From: Firmicutes bacterium UBA5493
GTDB lineage: Bacteria > Bacillota > Limnochordia > Darwinibacteriales > Darwinibacteriaceae
Assembly: GCA_002424045.1 (NCBI GenBank)
Contig: DIPH01000009.1
Location: forward strand, 1 to 58,821
Direction: 5' to 3'
DNA length: 58,821 bases
In this document: in pieces, positions 17,330-24,724 of the stretch
Numbering within the stretch: position 1 is the stretch's first letter
Layout: each line of letters starts with the position of its first letter
Notes under the pieces: model-generated
The model's database searches: none
Told to the model about the DNA's origin: nothing
What the model saw: only the letters and a program-made list of their open reading frames with translations
Program-made: the position numbers and the translations under genes

Positions 17330-17733
17330 TGGCTACCTTTACGTTTGAAGTGGTGACGCAAGACCGCACCGTAGTCATGACGGAAGTCGAATATGTCCTC
17401 TTACCAGGGGCAGATGGCGGCTTTGGAATCCTAGCGGGGCATCTACCCATCATGGCTTCGCTGGATATTGGCGTTATTGAGTATGGTCCACGGCATGGTA
17501 AACGCCGCAAGATTGCCTTAGGCGGCGGATTCACCGAGATGCACGATAATAAGCTCACTGTCATGGCCCACACCGCTGAACTGGCGGAAGAGATCGATGT
17601 TCTTAGAGCCAGGCAGGCCAAGCAACGGGCTGAGGAGAGATTGGCGGATCGTAAAGCCGATCTAGATATTACTAGAGCACAAGTATCATTGCAGAAAGCG
17701 CTTCTTCGTCTAGAAGTGGCCGACAAAGACTAA
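17329..17733 (+). CDS. atpC: F1 ATP synthase epsilon subunit
   Basis: 134 residues: an N-terminal beta-sandwich (about 1-85; LLPGADGGFGILAGHLPIM) and a two-helix C-terminal hairpin (about 88-134) that can brake rotation. A strong terminator follows, so the F1 set is atpA-G-D-C and nothing more. Confidence 0.95.
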   Translation: MATFTFEVVTQDRTVVMTEVEYVLLPGADGGFGILAGHLPIMASLDIGVIEYGPRHGKRRKIALGGGFTEMHDNKLTVMAHTAELAEEIDVLRARQAKQRAEERLADRKADLDITRAQVSLQKALLRLEVADKD

Positions 17734-17735
17734 GT

Positions 17736-17765
17736 CACCCCCCCGATTGCGGGGGGTATTTTTTT
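17736..17765 (+). terminator. Terminator of the atp transcript
   Basis: A GC-rich stem (ACCCCCC / GGGGGGT) around a short loop is followed by ATTTTTTT. It separates the ATP synthase genes from the sporulation genes. Confidence 0.9.
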
Positions 17766-17795
17766 GCATAGTCTGGAAGTTCAAGGAGCATACTA
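17766..17795 (+). promoter_or_regulatory. Candidate sigma-F-type promoter of spoIIQ-like gene
   Basis: GCATA (17766-17770) and, after 15 bases, GAGCATACTA (17786-17795) fit the published forespore pattern GYWTA / GGNNANANTW with one mismatch in the -10. It lies between the atp terminator and the gene. spoIIQ is a classic sigma-F gene in Bacillus. The leader would be only some 14 nt. Confidence 0.45.
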
Positions 17796-17818
17796 TCAGC
17801 AAGGCGGTGATAGTATGC
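17788..17818 (+). repeat. Perfect 11-bp inverted repeat over the spoIIQ start
   Basis: GCATACTATCA (17788-17798) and its exact complement TGATAGTATGC (17808-17818) flank a nine-base spacer. The right arm contains the start codon, the spacer holds most of the AAGGCGG ribosome binding site, and the left arm overlaps the candidate -10. It could be an operator or, if transcription starts upstream, a hairpin that hides the start. Confidence 0.7.
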
Positions 17819-18525
17819 AAATATGGAGAAACATCACAGACAAGCTAAGACAAGCTTGGTACAGGCGGGACAATCAAAGACTACTTGTTTTGGTTGTGGT
17901 TGGAATTTCTTTAATTGCTGGTATTGGCGTCGGTATGTATCGCAACCGGACCCCAGAAGAAGCAGCTCTTGTAGCTCCTCAGGTGGGCTTAGATGAGCTT
18001 GAGGCGGTTGTGCAAGAGCGGGTCCAAAATGTGATCGCCAACTTTTATCCTTGGGTCCTAGATGGTCCCATTCAACTTGCCACGGTGGAGCCACCAGAGA
18101 GTGTTTTGCCTGAGCCCACGGAAATGAAGCCAGAGACAGCCTCTGAACCACAGCTTTCCTTTGAACATCTCATTTGGCCAGTGCAAGGCGAAATTGCCAC
18201 ACCATTTGGGTGGCATCGCCATCCGGTTTATGGTGATTGGCGCTTTAACGCCGGTTTGGAGTTTAGTGTTACCGATAGTACCATACGAACAGTGCTCCCC
18301 GGCGAAGTCCTCGCGGTGAACTCCAACGGCCTAGAAACCGAACTTGTCATTGACCATGGCAGTGGTTGGGTTTCCACTTATCGTTCCATCAAAGGAATTC
18401 AGGTTGGTCCAGGTGAGTTGGTGAAACAGAACCAAAATATAGCGCTTCCTGAAAGCACTGGTCGGGTCTTTTTTGGGCTGACCCACAACGGAGAGCCAGT
18501 TAATCCCCAGGCGTTTCTCCACTAA
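17815..18525 (+). CDS. spoIIQ: SpoIIQ-like forespore membrane protein with degenerate M23 (LytM) domain
   Basis: In Bacillus SpoIIQ is the forespore half of the SpoIIQ-SpoIIIAH channel linking forespore and mother cell. This 236-residue protein has one membrane helix (about 23-42), a linker and a C-terminal M23-like domain (about 120-236; GEIATPFGWHRHPVYGDWRF). Family metal ligands are all replaced: the expected RFHxG-xD reads RFNAGLE, YxH reads YRS, and HLHF reads VFFG, so it should not cleave peptidoglycan. Position before spoIIID and mbl supports SpoIIQ over a generic peptidase. ATG 17815 follows AAGGCGGTGA; the upstream frame lacks a good start. Confidence 0.8.
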   Translation: MQIWRNITDKLRQAWYRRDNQRLLVLVVVGISLIAGIGVGMYRNRTPEEAALVAPQVGLDELEAVVQERVQNVIANFYPWVLDGPIQLATVEPPESVLPEPTEMKPETASEPQLSFEHLIWPVQGEIATPFGWHRHPVYGDWRFNAGLEFSVTDSTIRTVLPGEVLAVNSNGLETELVIDHGSGWVSTYRSIKGIQVGPGELVKQNQNIALPESTGRVFFGLTHNGEPVNPQAFLH

Positions 18526-18531
18526 TGCTAA

Positions 18532-18559
18532 GCATATTCAAAGCCCCGCAGCATATAAA
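18532..18559 (+). promoter_or_regulatory. Candidate sigma-E promoter of spoIIID
   Basis: GCATATT (18532-18538) and CATATAAA (18552-18559), 13 bases apart, resemble the mother-cell pattern KMATATT / CATACAMT (6 of 8 in the -10). spoIIID depends on sigma-E in Bacillus. The site sits 30 bases before the start codon. Confidence 0.5.
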
Positions 18560-18588
18560 TGTATAAAAAGTGCTAGGGGGAAGCGCAG

Positions 18589-18855
18589 ATGAGAGACTAT
18601 ATCCGCAAGCGGGTGGTGGATGTAAGTTTATATATTGTGAAGACAAATGCCACTGTGCGACAAGCGGCTATCGTGTTTGGGGTGAGTAAAAGTACGGTCC
18701 ATAAGGATGTGACAGAGCGCTTGCCACGCATCAATAGAGAATTGGCCGAACAGGTGAAACAGGTTCTCGAGGTCAATAAGTCCGAACGGCATATCAGGGG
18801 CGGAGAGGCGACAAAGCGCAAGTATGGAGTAAAGGGTGCTAGTCGAGCCTCTTAG
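18589..18855 (+). CDS. spoIIID: Sporulation transcriptional regulator SpoIIID
   Basis: Small DNA-binding protein that switches mother-cell genes on or off after engulfment. 88 residues with the family helix-turn-helix (TVRQAAIVFGVSKSTVHKD, about 22-40) and a basic C-terminal region (RHIRGGEATKRKYGVKG) that adds minor-groove contacts. Start ATG 18589 follows AGGGGGAAGCGCAG. It sits between spoIIQ-like and mbl, as in many spore formers. Confidence 0.96.
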   Translation: MRDYIRKRVVDVSLYIVKTNATVRQAAIVFGVSKSTVHKDVTERLPRINRELAEQVKQVLEVNKSERHIRGGEATKRKYGVKGASRAS

Positions 18856-18934
18856 AATGCACAACTGAAAAAAGGATTTGCCTCCTCTATGGCGAACTGT
18901 ATTCCATCGTTATGGGATAATTGCGTAGTGGATG

Positions 18935-18976
18935 TTTGACAAAGTCAAACTCCAAGTTGATTGCAGCGCAATCAAC
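18935..18976 (+). promoter_or_regulatory. Two adjacent inverted repeats upstream of mbl
   Basis: TTTGAC-aaa-GTCAAA (18935-18949) is followed six bases later by GTTGATTG-cagcg-CAATCAAC (18956-18976). Neither has a U tract, so they look like operators or a structured leader for mbl rather than terminators. No clear promoter was picked out in the 144-base gap. Confidence 0.45.
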
Positions 18977-18999
18977 AGTGTTGCGGAGGGGGCAATGGA

Positions 19000-20016
19000 A
19001 TGTTCAGTAAGGATATAGGAATTGATTTAGGTACAGCCAACGTATTGGTCCATGTACGCGGTAAAGGAATTGTCATTCATGAACCGTCGGTGGTGGCCAT
19101 TGATGTAAATACACAAAAAATCTGCGCCATTGGTGAGGAAGCCCGGGATATGATTGGTCGTACACCGGGAAATATCAGGGCCATCAAGCCTCTTAACGAA
19201 GGGGTTATTGCAGATTTCCAGATCACCGAAGAGATTCTCAAGCACTTCATCCGCAAAGTAGCCGGTCGGGGTTTTCGACCGCGGGTTATGGTCTGTGTTC
19301 CCTCTGGAATTACGACAGTTGAAAAAAGAGCCGTTTTGGAAGCTGCAACCCTCGCTGGGGCTAAAGAGGTTTACTTGGTGACCGAACCAATTGCCGCGGC
19401 GGTTGGTTGTGGTCTAGATATTGCCGCTCCCAGCGGTAATATGGTTGTGGATATTGGCGGAGGAACCACAGATATAGCTGTTATATCCCTTGGTGGTGAG
19501 GTGACCTCAGAGTCCCTCAGAATCGGGGGATCCCATATGGAAGAGGCCATTGTCCGCCATGTGAAGAGGGTGTACAACCTAGCTATTGGTGACCGTACAG
19601 CTGAAGATATCAAGACAACCATTGCCAGCGCTTATCCCGATCCAAACAAAAAGATGTCCATTCGAGGCAGGGACTTAGTGACAGGCTTACCGGCCACTGT
19701 GGAAATCAGCTCTGTTGATGTCTATCCTGCCTTAGAAGAACCTATTCACAGTATTGTCGACGCCATTCGAGGAGTTTTGGAAGTAACTCCCCCTGAACTT
19801 GCTGCGGACATCATGAATAAGGGCATGTCCTTAACGGGTGGCGGAGCCCTTCTGGAGGGTATGGACCGGTTGATTGAAGAGAGAACTGGGGTACCGGTTA
19901 CATTGGCTGAAGATCCCCTCAGTTGTGTTGTGAGGGGAACGGGGCAAATGCTGGATGCTCTAGGTGACACGTCCCGCCGCGCGCCGTTTGTAGTTAGTTA
20001 TTCCAGAGGTCGTTAA
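19000..20016 (+). CDS. mbl: MreB-like cell-shape protein (Mbl)
   Basis: Bacterial actin that guides lateral wall synthesis. 338 residues with actin-fold motifs: phosphate 1 IGIDLGTANVLV, phosphate 2 VVDIGGGTTDIAV and the adenosine motif LTGGGALLEGMD. Position after spoIIID marks it as the mbl paralogue. ATG 19000 begins the family N-terminus (MFSKDIGIDLG), with GGAGG about eleven bases upstream. It ends in a strong terminator. Confidence 0.94.
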   Translation: MFSKDIGIDLGTANVLVHVRGKGIVIHEPSVVAIDVNTQKICAIGEEARDMIGRTPGNIRAIKPLNEGVIADFQITEEILKHFIRKVAGRGFRPRVMVCVPSGITTVEKRAVLEAATLAGAKEVYLVTEPIAAAVGCGLDIAAPSGNMVVDIGGGTTDIAVISLGGEVTSESLRIGGSHMEEAIVRHVKRVYNLAIGDRTAEDIKTTIASAYPDPNKKMSIRGRDLVTGLPATVEISSVDVYPALEEPIHSIVDAIRGVLEVTPPELAADIMNKGMSLTGGGALLEGMDRLIEERTGVPVTLAEDPLSCVVRGTGQMLDALGDTSRRAPFVVSYSRGR

Positions 20017-20034
20017 AAACATTAAAGTTAACCT

Positions 20035-20072
20035 GTTCCCTTGCCGATAGTGGTGGCAAGGGAACTTTTATT
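20035..20072 (+). terminator. Terminator after mbl, abutting the flgF ribosome binding site
   Basis: GTTCCCTTGCC (20035-20045) pairs perfectly with GGCAAGGGAAC (20055-20065), followed by TTTTATT. The next gene's GGAGGTGAT begins at 20075, leaving no room for a promoter between them. Confidence 0.85.
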
Positions 20073-20086
20073 GTGGAGGTGATAGT

Positions 20087-20821
20087 ATACTTCGGGGTAT
20101 TTATACGGCAACATCAGGAATGTTGGTAGAATCTTTGCGGATGGATGTGTCCAGTAACAACTTGGCGAACGTCGATACTGCTGGATTCCAAAGGCAAACG
20201 GCACATATGTATTCTCTGCCTGAGACACCGGTGCGCAGAGTGTACCAGGGACAAAGCCAGCTGCTTGGGGTGTTAGGTACAGGAGCATTTGTGGATGGAA
20301 GCCGCTCTTCCTTCTCACCGGGAACGCTACGGACGACGAATAATCCTCTAGATGTGGCACTTGTTGGCCCAGGATTCTTCGCCATCACTACAGCAGAGGG
20401 CACCCGCTACACTAGGGATGGCCGGTTCACTGTAAACCCCAGCGGACTTTTGGCTACTCTAGATGGCAATCTGGTCCGTGGTGAACAAGGGTCCATTTAT
20501 GTAGGTGAAGGTCAGGTACTCCTTAATGAACGGGGAGAGATCACCGTAGATGGCGAACCGGTAGATAAGCTCTTGATTGTGGAGTTTAATGATAGAGATG
20601 GTCTTGTGAGGCATGGTTCTAATCTCTACGAAGCTCTACCTGAAGCGGGGGCTCCATTTCGTTACCAAGCGACAGTGGCACCGGGAACCCTAGAGATGGC
20701 CAACGTAAATGTGGTTCGAGAAATGGTCAACCTGATTAATATTCAAAGGAGTTATGAGGCGAATCAAAAGGTGGTACAAGCCTTTGATGAGTCTCTAGGA
20801 AAGATTATTAACGAAGTGTGA
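20087..20821 (+). CDS. flgF: Flagellar rod/hook-basal body protein FlgF-like (FlhO), probable AUA start
   Basis: Proximal-rod protein of the flagellar basal body. The frame has the family ends: N-terminal LRGIYTATSGMLVESLRMDV with NNLANVDTAGFQ, and C-terminal EMVNLINIQRSYEANQKV. The family begins MLRGxYTAxSGM; here the residue in the Met position is ATA 20087, five bases after an excellent GGAGGTGAT. The first in-frame ATG (20120) would remove 11 conserved residues and lie far from that site. 244 residues from ATA. A terminator sits immediately upstream. A base error turning ATG to ATA is the main alternative. Confidence 0.85.
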   Translation: MLRGIYTATSGMLVESLRMDVSSNNLANVDTAGFQRQTAHMYSLPETPVRRVYQGQSQLLGVLGTGAFVDGSRSSFSPGTLRTTNNPLDVALVGPGFFAITTAEGTRYTRDGRFTVNPSGLLATLDGNLVRGEQGSIYVGEGQVLLNERGEITVDGEPVDKLLIVEFNDRDGLVRHGSNLYEALPEAGAPFRYQATVAPGTLEMANVNVVREMVNLINIQRSYEANQKVVQAFDESLGKIINEV

Positions 20822-20930
20822 TAGCTTTAAGGGGCACAGGCTGGACTGGAAACAGAAGCCAAAGGAACGTATTGAACACGTTCCGAGAGACCGTCAACCG
20901 ACTGCGATGGTTTCTAAGTAACCCCCTTAC

Positions 20931-20960
20931 TTGTGCTATGTTTAAATCTAGACATACTAT
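20931..20960 (+). promoter_or_regulatory. Weak candidate promoter before flgG
   Basis: The 158-base gap after flgF holds a GGAACGT/ACGTTCC hairpin (about 20862-20882) and TTGTGC (20931-20936) spaced 18 bases from TACTAT (20955-20960). No flagellar sigma-D pattern was seen. Confidence 0.25.
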
Positions 20961-20979
20961 TCAGGGAGGGTTTTTTGTT

Positions 20980-21768
20980 ATGATGCGTTCTCTATGGACC
21001 GCCGCCTCAGGGATGACGGCCCAGCAAACCAAGATTGATACGATCTCTAACAACTTGTCAAACGTAAACACCACTGGATTTAAGAAAAGTCGAGTGGATT
21101 TTCAGGATCTCCTCTATCAGACGGTGAAGTATGCAGGGACACCTTCTACGGCTGGGGCCCAAGTGCCAACAGGCATTCAAATCGGCCATGGTGTCAGACC
21201 TGTGGCTACTCAAAGGATCTTTTCTCAGGGCATGTACCAACAGACGGACAATCCATTGGATGTAGTCATTGAAGGGGATGGATTCTTCCAAGTATTGCTT
21301 CCTGACGGCGGCATTCGCTACACAAGAGATGGCGCTTTCAAACTCGATGCCGATGGTCGCTTGACAACATCCGACGGTTTTCCTATTGAACCAGAGATCG
21401 TTGTTCCCGCTGACTCCCTAGAATTGAGTATTGGTTCAGACGGTACCGTGACCATTATGCGTCCTGGCGATAGTGAGCCGGAGAGAATTGGTGAGTTGCA
21501 AATTGTACGCTTTGTAAACTCTGCAGGGCTCAAAAGCGAGGGTCGCAATCTTTATACGGCCACAGCGGCTAGCGGTGAACCCATGCTTGGCACTCCAGGT
21601 CTCGATGGTTTCGGGATGCTCAGCCAGAACTTCCTAGAAATGTCCAATGTGCAAGTGGTAGAAGAAATGGTAAATATGATCGTGGCGCAAAGGGCCTACG
21701 AAAGCAATTCCAAGGCTATTCAGGCGTCCGATGACATGCTGCAGACCGCTAACAATCTCCGCAGGTAG
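20980..21768 (+). CDS. flgG: Flagellar distal-rod protein FlgG-like (FlhP)
   Basis: Distal rod of the flagellum. 262 residues starting MMRSLWTAASGM at ATG 20980, with AGGGAGGG ten bases upstream. Family motifs include NNLSNVNTTGFKKSR near the N-terminus, TDNPLDVVIEGDGFF in the middle and VEEMVNMIVAQRAYESNSK at the end. Upstream codons in the same frame are poor and not part of the gene. It lies in the flg cluster between flgF and flgA. Confidence 0.94.
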   Translation: MMRSLWTAASGMTAQQTKIDTISNNLSNVNTTGFKKSRVDFQDLLYQTVKYAGTPSTAGAQVPTGIQIGHGVRPVATQRIFSQGMYQQTDNPLDVVIEGDGFFQVLLPDGGIRYTRDGAFKLDADGRLTTSDGFPIEPEIVVPADSLELSIGSDGTVTIMRPGDSEPERIGELQIVRFVNSAGLKSEGRNLYTATAASGEPMLGTPGLDGFGMLSQNFLEMSNVQVVEEMVNMIVAQRAYESNSKAIQASDDMLQTANNLRR

Positions 21769-21774
21769 CGGAAT

Positions 21775-22569
21775 ATGAATCGGAAAAGAATTTTGAGGAT
21801 ACTTGTACTCGCCTTCTTAGGCGCCTTCCTTTTAGGTAGCTCCATGGTCTGCAGTGCCGAGGAAGAGAAGGTGATTGTGATCTTGCCAGAAAGCGTCAAT
21901 GTACAAGGTCCAGAGCTTCTCTTGGGTAACATAGCTGAAATCACAGGTCCAGAGGAGATGGTAAGTAAAGTAGCGGCCATCAATACCGGGGCAGCACCAA
22001 TTAGCGGGAGTTCCCGGCGCTTGACCAAGGGTCAAATCGAGGTGCGTTTGCGGCAAGGCGGCTTGGATCCGAAGAAAGTCGAGTTTCAAGGTACCACAAC
22101 TGTCCAGGTGTATGGTGTTGCCTTGAATTCTATGGCAGCTGAGGTAAACCAGGCGGAGACGGGATTTCCCATCTTTGAAGTGGTGGTAGCTACGGCGGAT
22201 TTACCCAGGGGTCATGTGATTTCTGCGGGAGACGTAAAAGTAGAGAGCCAGGAGTTTAGGAGTGGACAGCCTGATTTACGAAGTGTGGAAGATTTTGTGG
22301 GGCTGCGTACAAGCCGTCATGTCCTGAGTGGAAGTTCGTTAACGAGCCTCAATGTGCAAGCGATTCCCATCGTGGAGAGGGGTGCCCAAGTCACTATCCT
22401 CGTGCAGACTTCATCTTTAGTGGTGAGTGCTCCTGGAATTGCCCGGGGGACAGGAGGAGTCGGTGAGGTCATTTCTGTTGAGAATATCCTGTCGAAGCAA
22501 GTAGTGTCAGGTGAGATCATCGATGCACAAACGGTTCAGGTGAATGTGAGGGGGTCCAGTGCTCCATGA
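21775..22569 (+). CDS. flgA: Flagellar P-ring assembly chaperone FlgA
   Basis: Periplasmic chaperone for P-ring (FlgI) assembly, found in bacteria with an outer membrane. 264 residues: signal peptide (about 1-28, cut near VCSA-EEE), then a SAF-type domain with ATADLPRGHVISAGDVK (about 140-156) and VGLRTSRHVLSGSSL, and the C-terminal FlgA fold. Its stop overlaps the flgH start, so the ring genes are translationally coupled. Confidence 0.88.
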   Translation: MNRKRILRILVLAFLGAFLLGSSMVCSAEEEKVIVILPESVNVQGPELLLGNIAEITGPEEMVSKVAAINTGAAPISGSSRRLTKGQIEVRLRQGGLDPKKVEFQGTTTVQVYGVALNSMAAEVNQAETGFPIFEVVVATADLPRGHVISAGDVKVESQEFRSGQPDLRSVEDFVGLRTSRHVLSGSSLTSLNVQAIPIVERGAQVTILVQTSSLVVSAPGIARGTGGVGEVISVENILSKQVVSGEIIDAQTVQVNVRGSSAP

Positions 22570-23168
22570 AGAATAGAAGATTTCTAAGCATAGTTGTTGT
22601 GATTGTAGCCCTGTTGGCTTTTGCCAATATGGGCTTGTTCCATAGGGCCTTTGCCCAGTCTTTGTATCCGTCCGATCAGCCATCTATGTTTGAGGACCGC
22701 AAGGCGAAAAGAACAGGCGATTTGGTTACGGTGATCATTGTGGAACGGGCTCAAGCAAGGCAAAACGCTTCAACGGCGACGGGCAAAGACTCTGAGGTTT
22801 CTGTTGGACCTGGCATGGGGGTTTTGGCAGATCTAATTCCGCTGCTGAGGGTGGGCGGAGGCGATTCCTTTGCGGCCGATGGATCTACCACAAGGGGCGG
22901 AAGCCTCACAGCCAATGTCACCACCAGGGTGGTGGAGGTTTACCCCAATGATACCATGCGCATTGAAGGTCGTCAGAAGATCATGATCAATGGAGAAGAA
23001 CAGGAGATTGTGATTTCAGGATTAATACGCATGCGGGATGTGGCACCAGATAACACTGTTTTGTCCAACTTTGTAGCCGATGCGGAGATTGCCTTTCTAG
23101 GCAGCGGTGTTGTGGCTGATAAAAACAACCCTGGCATTATCACCCGTCTGCTTAACTGGTTGTTTTAG
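22566..23168 (+). CDS. flgH: Flagellar L-ring protein FlgH (no lipobox)
   Basis: Forms the L ring that lets the flagellar rod cross the outer membrane. The 200-residue protein has a signal peptide ending near HRAFAQ, the family start SLYPSDQPSMFEDRKAKRTGD and the conserved core RVVEVYPNDTMRIEGRQKIMINGEEQ. Most FlgH proteins are lipoproteins; here there is no cysteine after the signal peptide, so a non-acylated L ring is implied. Slightly shorter than usual. Confidence 0.92.
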   Translation: MKNRRFLSIVVVIVALLAFANMGLFHRAFAQSLYPSDQPSMFEDRKAKRTGDLVTVIIVERAQARQNASTATGKDSEVSVGPGMGVLADLIPLLRVGGGDSFAADGSTTRGGSLTANVTTRVVEVYPNDTMRIEGRQKIMINGEEQEIVISGLIRMRDVAPDNTVLSNFVADAEIAFLGSGVVADKNNPGIITRLLNWLF

Positions 23169-23186
23169 ATCGAGAGGGAGGATCTT

Positions 23187-24299
23187 ATGTCTAAGAGAAG
23201 TATGATTTTAGTTCTGGGAATCGTCCTCCTCTGTGGGAGTTTAGTTGGGGCCCAGGCTTTAGAGCCCATACGCTATGACACCCCTATTGTGCGAGTTAAA
23301 GATGTGGCCCGGGTGCAAGGCGACCGAGATAACCAAATTTTCGGGCTAGGCCTTATCGTTGGCTTACAAGGAACAGGTGACGGATCGGGTTCAAGAGCGA
23401 ATATTCAGATGATCGCCAATATGCTTGAGGGTTTTGGGATCACCGTTTCCGCCAATGACTTGAGGATGCGTAATATTGCTGCAGTTATGGTAACAGCCGA
23501 TTTGCCCACATCCCTAAGGGCTGGAGATCGCCTGGATGTAACAGTTTCATCCATCGGAGACGCCAGGAGCCTCCAGGGAGGATTTCTCTTGCAGACTCCA
23601 CTGCAGGCAGCCAATGGGCAGGTCTTCGCTGTAGCCCAGGGAGCGGTCTCTATCGGTGGCTTTGTGGTTCGGGGCGGAGCAGGAGGTCAGGTGAACCATT
23701 CCACTGTCGGAACGGTACCGGGAGGCGCCATTGTCGAAAGGGAGCTTGAAGCCTACGATTTTGGGGTCGATGGCACTATCTCCATGGTTTTACTGCAGCC
23801 TGACTTTACCACCGCAAGCCGTTTGGTTCAAGTGGTTAATGAGGTCTATCAACAGAACCTAGCTTGGGCACGAGATCAAAGTACGGTGGAAATTCAAATT
23901 CCAGCGGGATACACAGGCAATGTGGTAGGATTTATTGCAGAACTTGAGGAGTTACCCATTCGCCCCGATGCCAATGCCAGGGTGGTCATTAACGAACGCA
24001 CCGGTACAGTTGTTATGGGCTCCCAGGTGCGCATTGCCTCCATCGCCGTTTCCCATGGAAATCTCAAGGTGCAAGTGGAGCAAAGCGCAAATGCGGGAGG
24101 AGATTTGGCTTTTGGTAGAGAACTAGCCGATGAGATAGAACAAGAGTACAATCAAACGACCGTCCTAGGGGGCACACCGAATGTACAGGACTTAGTTGAT
24201 GCCCTAAATGCCGTAGGCGCTACACCTAGGGATATAATAGCCATTTTGCAGGCTGTGAAGGCTGCTGGTGCCTTGTTTGGAGATCTAATAATAATCTAG
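23187..24299 (+). CDS. flgI: Flagellar P-ring protein FlgI
   Basis: Forms the periplasmic P ring around the rod. 370 residues with signal peptide (about 1-25) and the signature VRVKDVARVQGDRDNQIFGL followed by GLVGLQGTGDGS-type residues. The C-terminal half has the expected NERTGTVVMGSQVRI and the end LVDALNAVGATPRDIIAIL. Start ATG 23187 follows GAGGGAGGA. P-ring genes are not needed by monoderm flagella. Confidence 0.95.
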   Translation: MSKRSMILVLGIVLLCGSLVGAQALEPIRYDTPIVRVKDVARVQGDRDNQIFGLGLIVGLQGTGDGSGSRANIQMIANMLEGFGITVSANDLRMRNIAAVMVTADLPTSLRAGDRLDVTVSSIGDARSLQGGFLLQTPLQAANGQVFAVAQGAVSIGGFVVRGGAGGQVNHSTVGTVPGGAIVERELEAYDFGVDGTISMVLLQPDFTTASRLVQVVNEVYQQNLAWARDQSTVEIQIPAGYTGNVVGFIAELEELPIRPDANARVVINERTGTVVMGSQVRIASIAVSHGNLKVQVEQSANAGGDLAFGRELADEIEQEYNQTTVLGGTPNVQDLVDALNAVGATPRDIIAILQAVKAAGALFGDLIII

Positions 24300-24312
24300 G
24301 GGAGGGTGACCA

Positions 24313-24624
24313 GTGCGTGTAAATTGGGAGCCGAGTGATTTGGTAGCCAGCAAAGCAGACGATTTGGCTCAGCGGAAGTCTACTTCGCAGAGGGCTCTGC
24401 AAGATGCTGCAGAACAGTTTGAGGCAATTTTCCTTTACCAGTTAATGGAGCAGATGAGGCGCACTGTTCCCGAGACAGACCTCCTTGGTGATCGGCGTGC
24501 TGAGAAAATTTTCCAATCTATGCTCGATCAGGAAATAGCGAGTAACATAGCCCAAGGACAAAGTGTTGGGCTGGCTAAGATGATTTATGAGCAGATGTCT
24601 CGTTACGTTTCTGATGACGATTAG
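24313..24624 (+). CDS. flgJ: Rod-binding protein (FlgJ N-terminal domain only)
   Basis: 103 residues matching only the rod-capping half of FlgJ: QFEAIFLYQLMEQMRRTVPE and IFQSMLDQEIASNIA. The muramidase half of proteobacterial FlgJ is absent, as is common outside that group. The start is GTG 24313 with GGAGGG seven bases upstream. Last gene of the flg run, followed by a terminator. Confidence 0.9.
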   Translation: MRVNWEPSDLVASKADDLAQRKSTSQRALQDAAEQFEAIFLYQLMEQMRRTVPETDLLGDRRAEKIFQSMLDQEIASNIAQGQSVGLAKMIYEQMSRYVSDDD

Positions 24625-24633
24625 AGAGTTTTG

Positions 24634-24668
24634 ACTCCACAAGTAACACCCTTGTGGAGTTCATTTTT
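24634..24668 (+). terminator. Terminator of the flg operon
   Basis: ACTCCACAAG pairs perfectly with CTTGTGGAGT around a seven-base loop, followed by TCATTTTT. Confidence 0.85.
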
Positions 24669-24724
24669 GTGCAGGAGAATATCTCCCTATCACGAATTGG
24701 TATGGATGACGAGGAGGTATGTGT

